Positions 12,126-12,363 of a stretch of 12,363 bases of DNA are shown here, in pieces (positions within the stretch are counted from its first letter, which is position 1; every line of letters starts with the position of its first letter). The position numbers and the translations under genes are program-made. The stretch is from Thermodesulfovibrionales bacterium (GTDB lineage: Bacteria; Nitrospirota; Thermodesulfovibrionia; Thermodesulfovibrionales; SM23-35). The notes below the pieces were generated by a model. The model worked only from the letters and a program-made list of their open reading frames with translations, was not told the origin of the DNA and made no database searches. The stretch lies in NCBI GenBank assembly GCA_020062205.1, contig JAGUWT010000125.1:1-12363 (forward strand), given 5' to 3'.

Positions 12126-12363
12126 TGGTGACAAGGGAAGTAAGTATAGCAGATATAAAGTTTGGAGGGGATAATCCTCTCCTTATCATTGCAGGGCCCT
12201 GTGTCATTGAAAGTGAAGAGGTTGTATTCACTACGGCAGGAAGACTGAAAGAAATATGTAAACAATTCAATCTGCCGCTTTTATTTAAAAGCTCCTATGA
12301 CAAGGCAAATCGCACTTCCCTCAAATCTTACAGAGGACCTGGAATCGATAAGGGATTACAGAT
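12125..12363 (+). CDS. kdsA: 3-deoxy-8-phosphooctulonate synthase (Kdo-8-phosphate synthase), 3' end outside window
   Basis: Seventy-nine codons are visible from the ATG at 12125. KdsA condenses phosphoenolpyruvate with arabinose 5-phosphate to make Kdo 8-phosphate. PLLIIAGPCVIES (18-30) and FKSSYDKANRTS followed by YRGPG match the N-terminal half of the family. Cys26 in AGPCVIES is the metal-ligand cysteine of the metal-dependent class (as in Aquifex aeolicus), whereas metal-independent enzymes such as that of E. coli carry an asparagine there. The start overlaps the pyrG stop by one base, with AAAGGAAAAGG upstream, so translation is coupled to pyrG. A GTG follows directly as codon 2. Confidence 0.95.
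   Translation, partial: MVTREVSIADIKFGGDNPLLIIAGPCVIESEEVVFTTAGRLKEICKQFNLPLLFKSSYDKANRTSLKSYRGPGIDKGLQ

Noticed and set aside
1..12363. A new defence, mobile or biosynthetic system
   Set aside because: Every substantial reading frame except the DUF1015 gene belongs to a well-known family with a defined role or a known motif set. No integrase, transposase, toxin-antitoxin pair, nuclease or non-coding RNA candidate could be supported.

Overview
This 12.4 kb window is a densely packed stretch of a Gram-negative bacterial chromosome made almost entirely of housekeeping genes. Kdo biosynthesis genes (kdsB, kdsA) mean the organism has an outer membrane with lipopolysaccharide. The moderate-to-low GC content, the metal-type KdsA, the kdsB-pyrG-kdsA order, a TrpRS with iron-sulfur-type cysteines, the short pyruvoyl-type SpeD and the many small dispersed repeats together suggest a Nitrospirota or deltaproteobacterial-type lineage. 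This assignment is an inference and is only moderately supported.

Layout. Left block, minus strand (3487 down to 1): rpmH (46 codons), rnpA, yidD and yidC form the classical ribosomal protein L34 / RNase P / membrane insertase cluster behind a good sigma-70-type promoter at 3511-3540. After a 149 bp gap holding inverted repeats comes a fused uroporphyrinogen-III methyltransferase/synthase gene (cobA-hemD) that runs off the left edge. Centre, plus strand (3638-7211): a DUF1015-family gene of unknown function, then gapA and pgk, two consecutive glycolytic enzymes separated by 2 bp. Converging on pgk, on the minus strand (9420 down to 7219): a site-2-protease-family membrane peptidase and trpS in one unit, then speD behind its own promoter. 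Right block, plus strand (9664 to the edge): kdsB, pyrG and kdsA with overlapping ends. CTP synthase supplies the CTP that KdsB uses to activate the Kdo made through KdsA, so the block is one functional unit for lipopolysaccharide core supply.

No stretch longer than 300 bases lacks a gene; the longest gap is 9421-9663. I see no tRNA, rRNA, CRISPR array, insertion sequence, prophage, defence island or obviously new multi-gene system. What stands out is the repeats: five different short-repeat families occur within about 9 kb of core genes, three of them lying in or overlapping coding sequence (a 7-bp repeat in the DUF1015 gene, two 8-bp arrays in kdsB, and an inverted repeat that supplies the DUF1015 stop codon). 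Other points of interest are a TrpRS that keeps three of four iron-sulfur cysteines, a kdsB that looks almost leaderless, and an N-terminally extended phosphoglycerate kinase.
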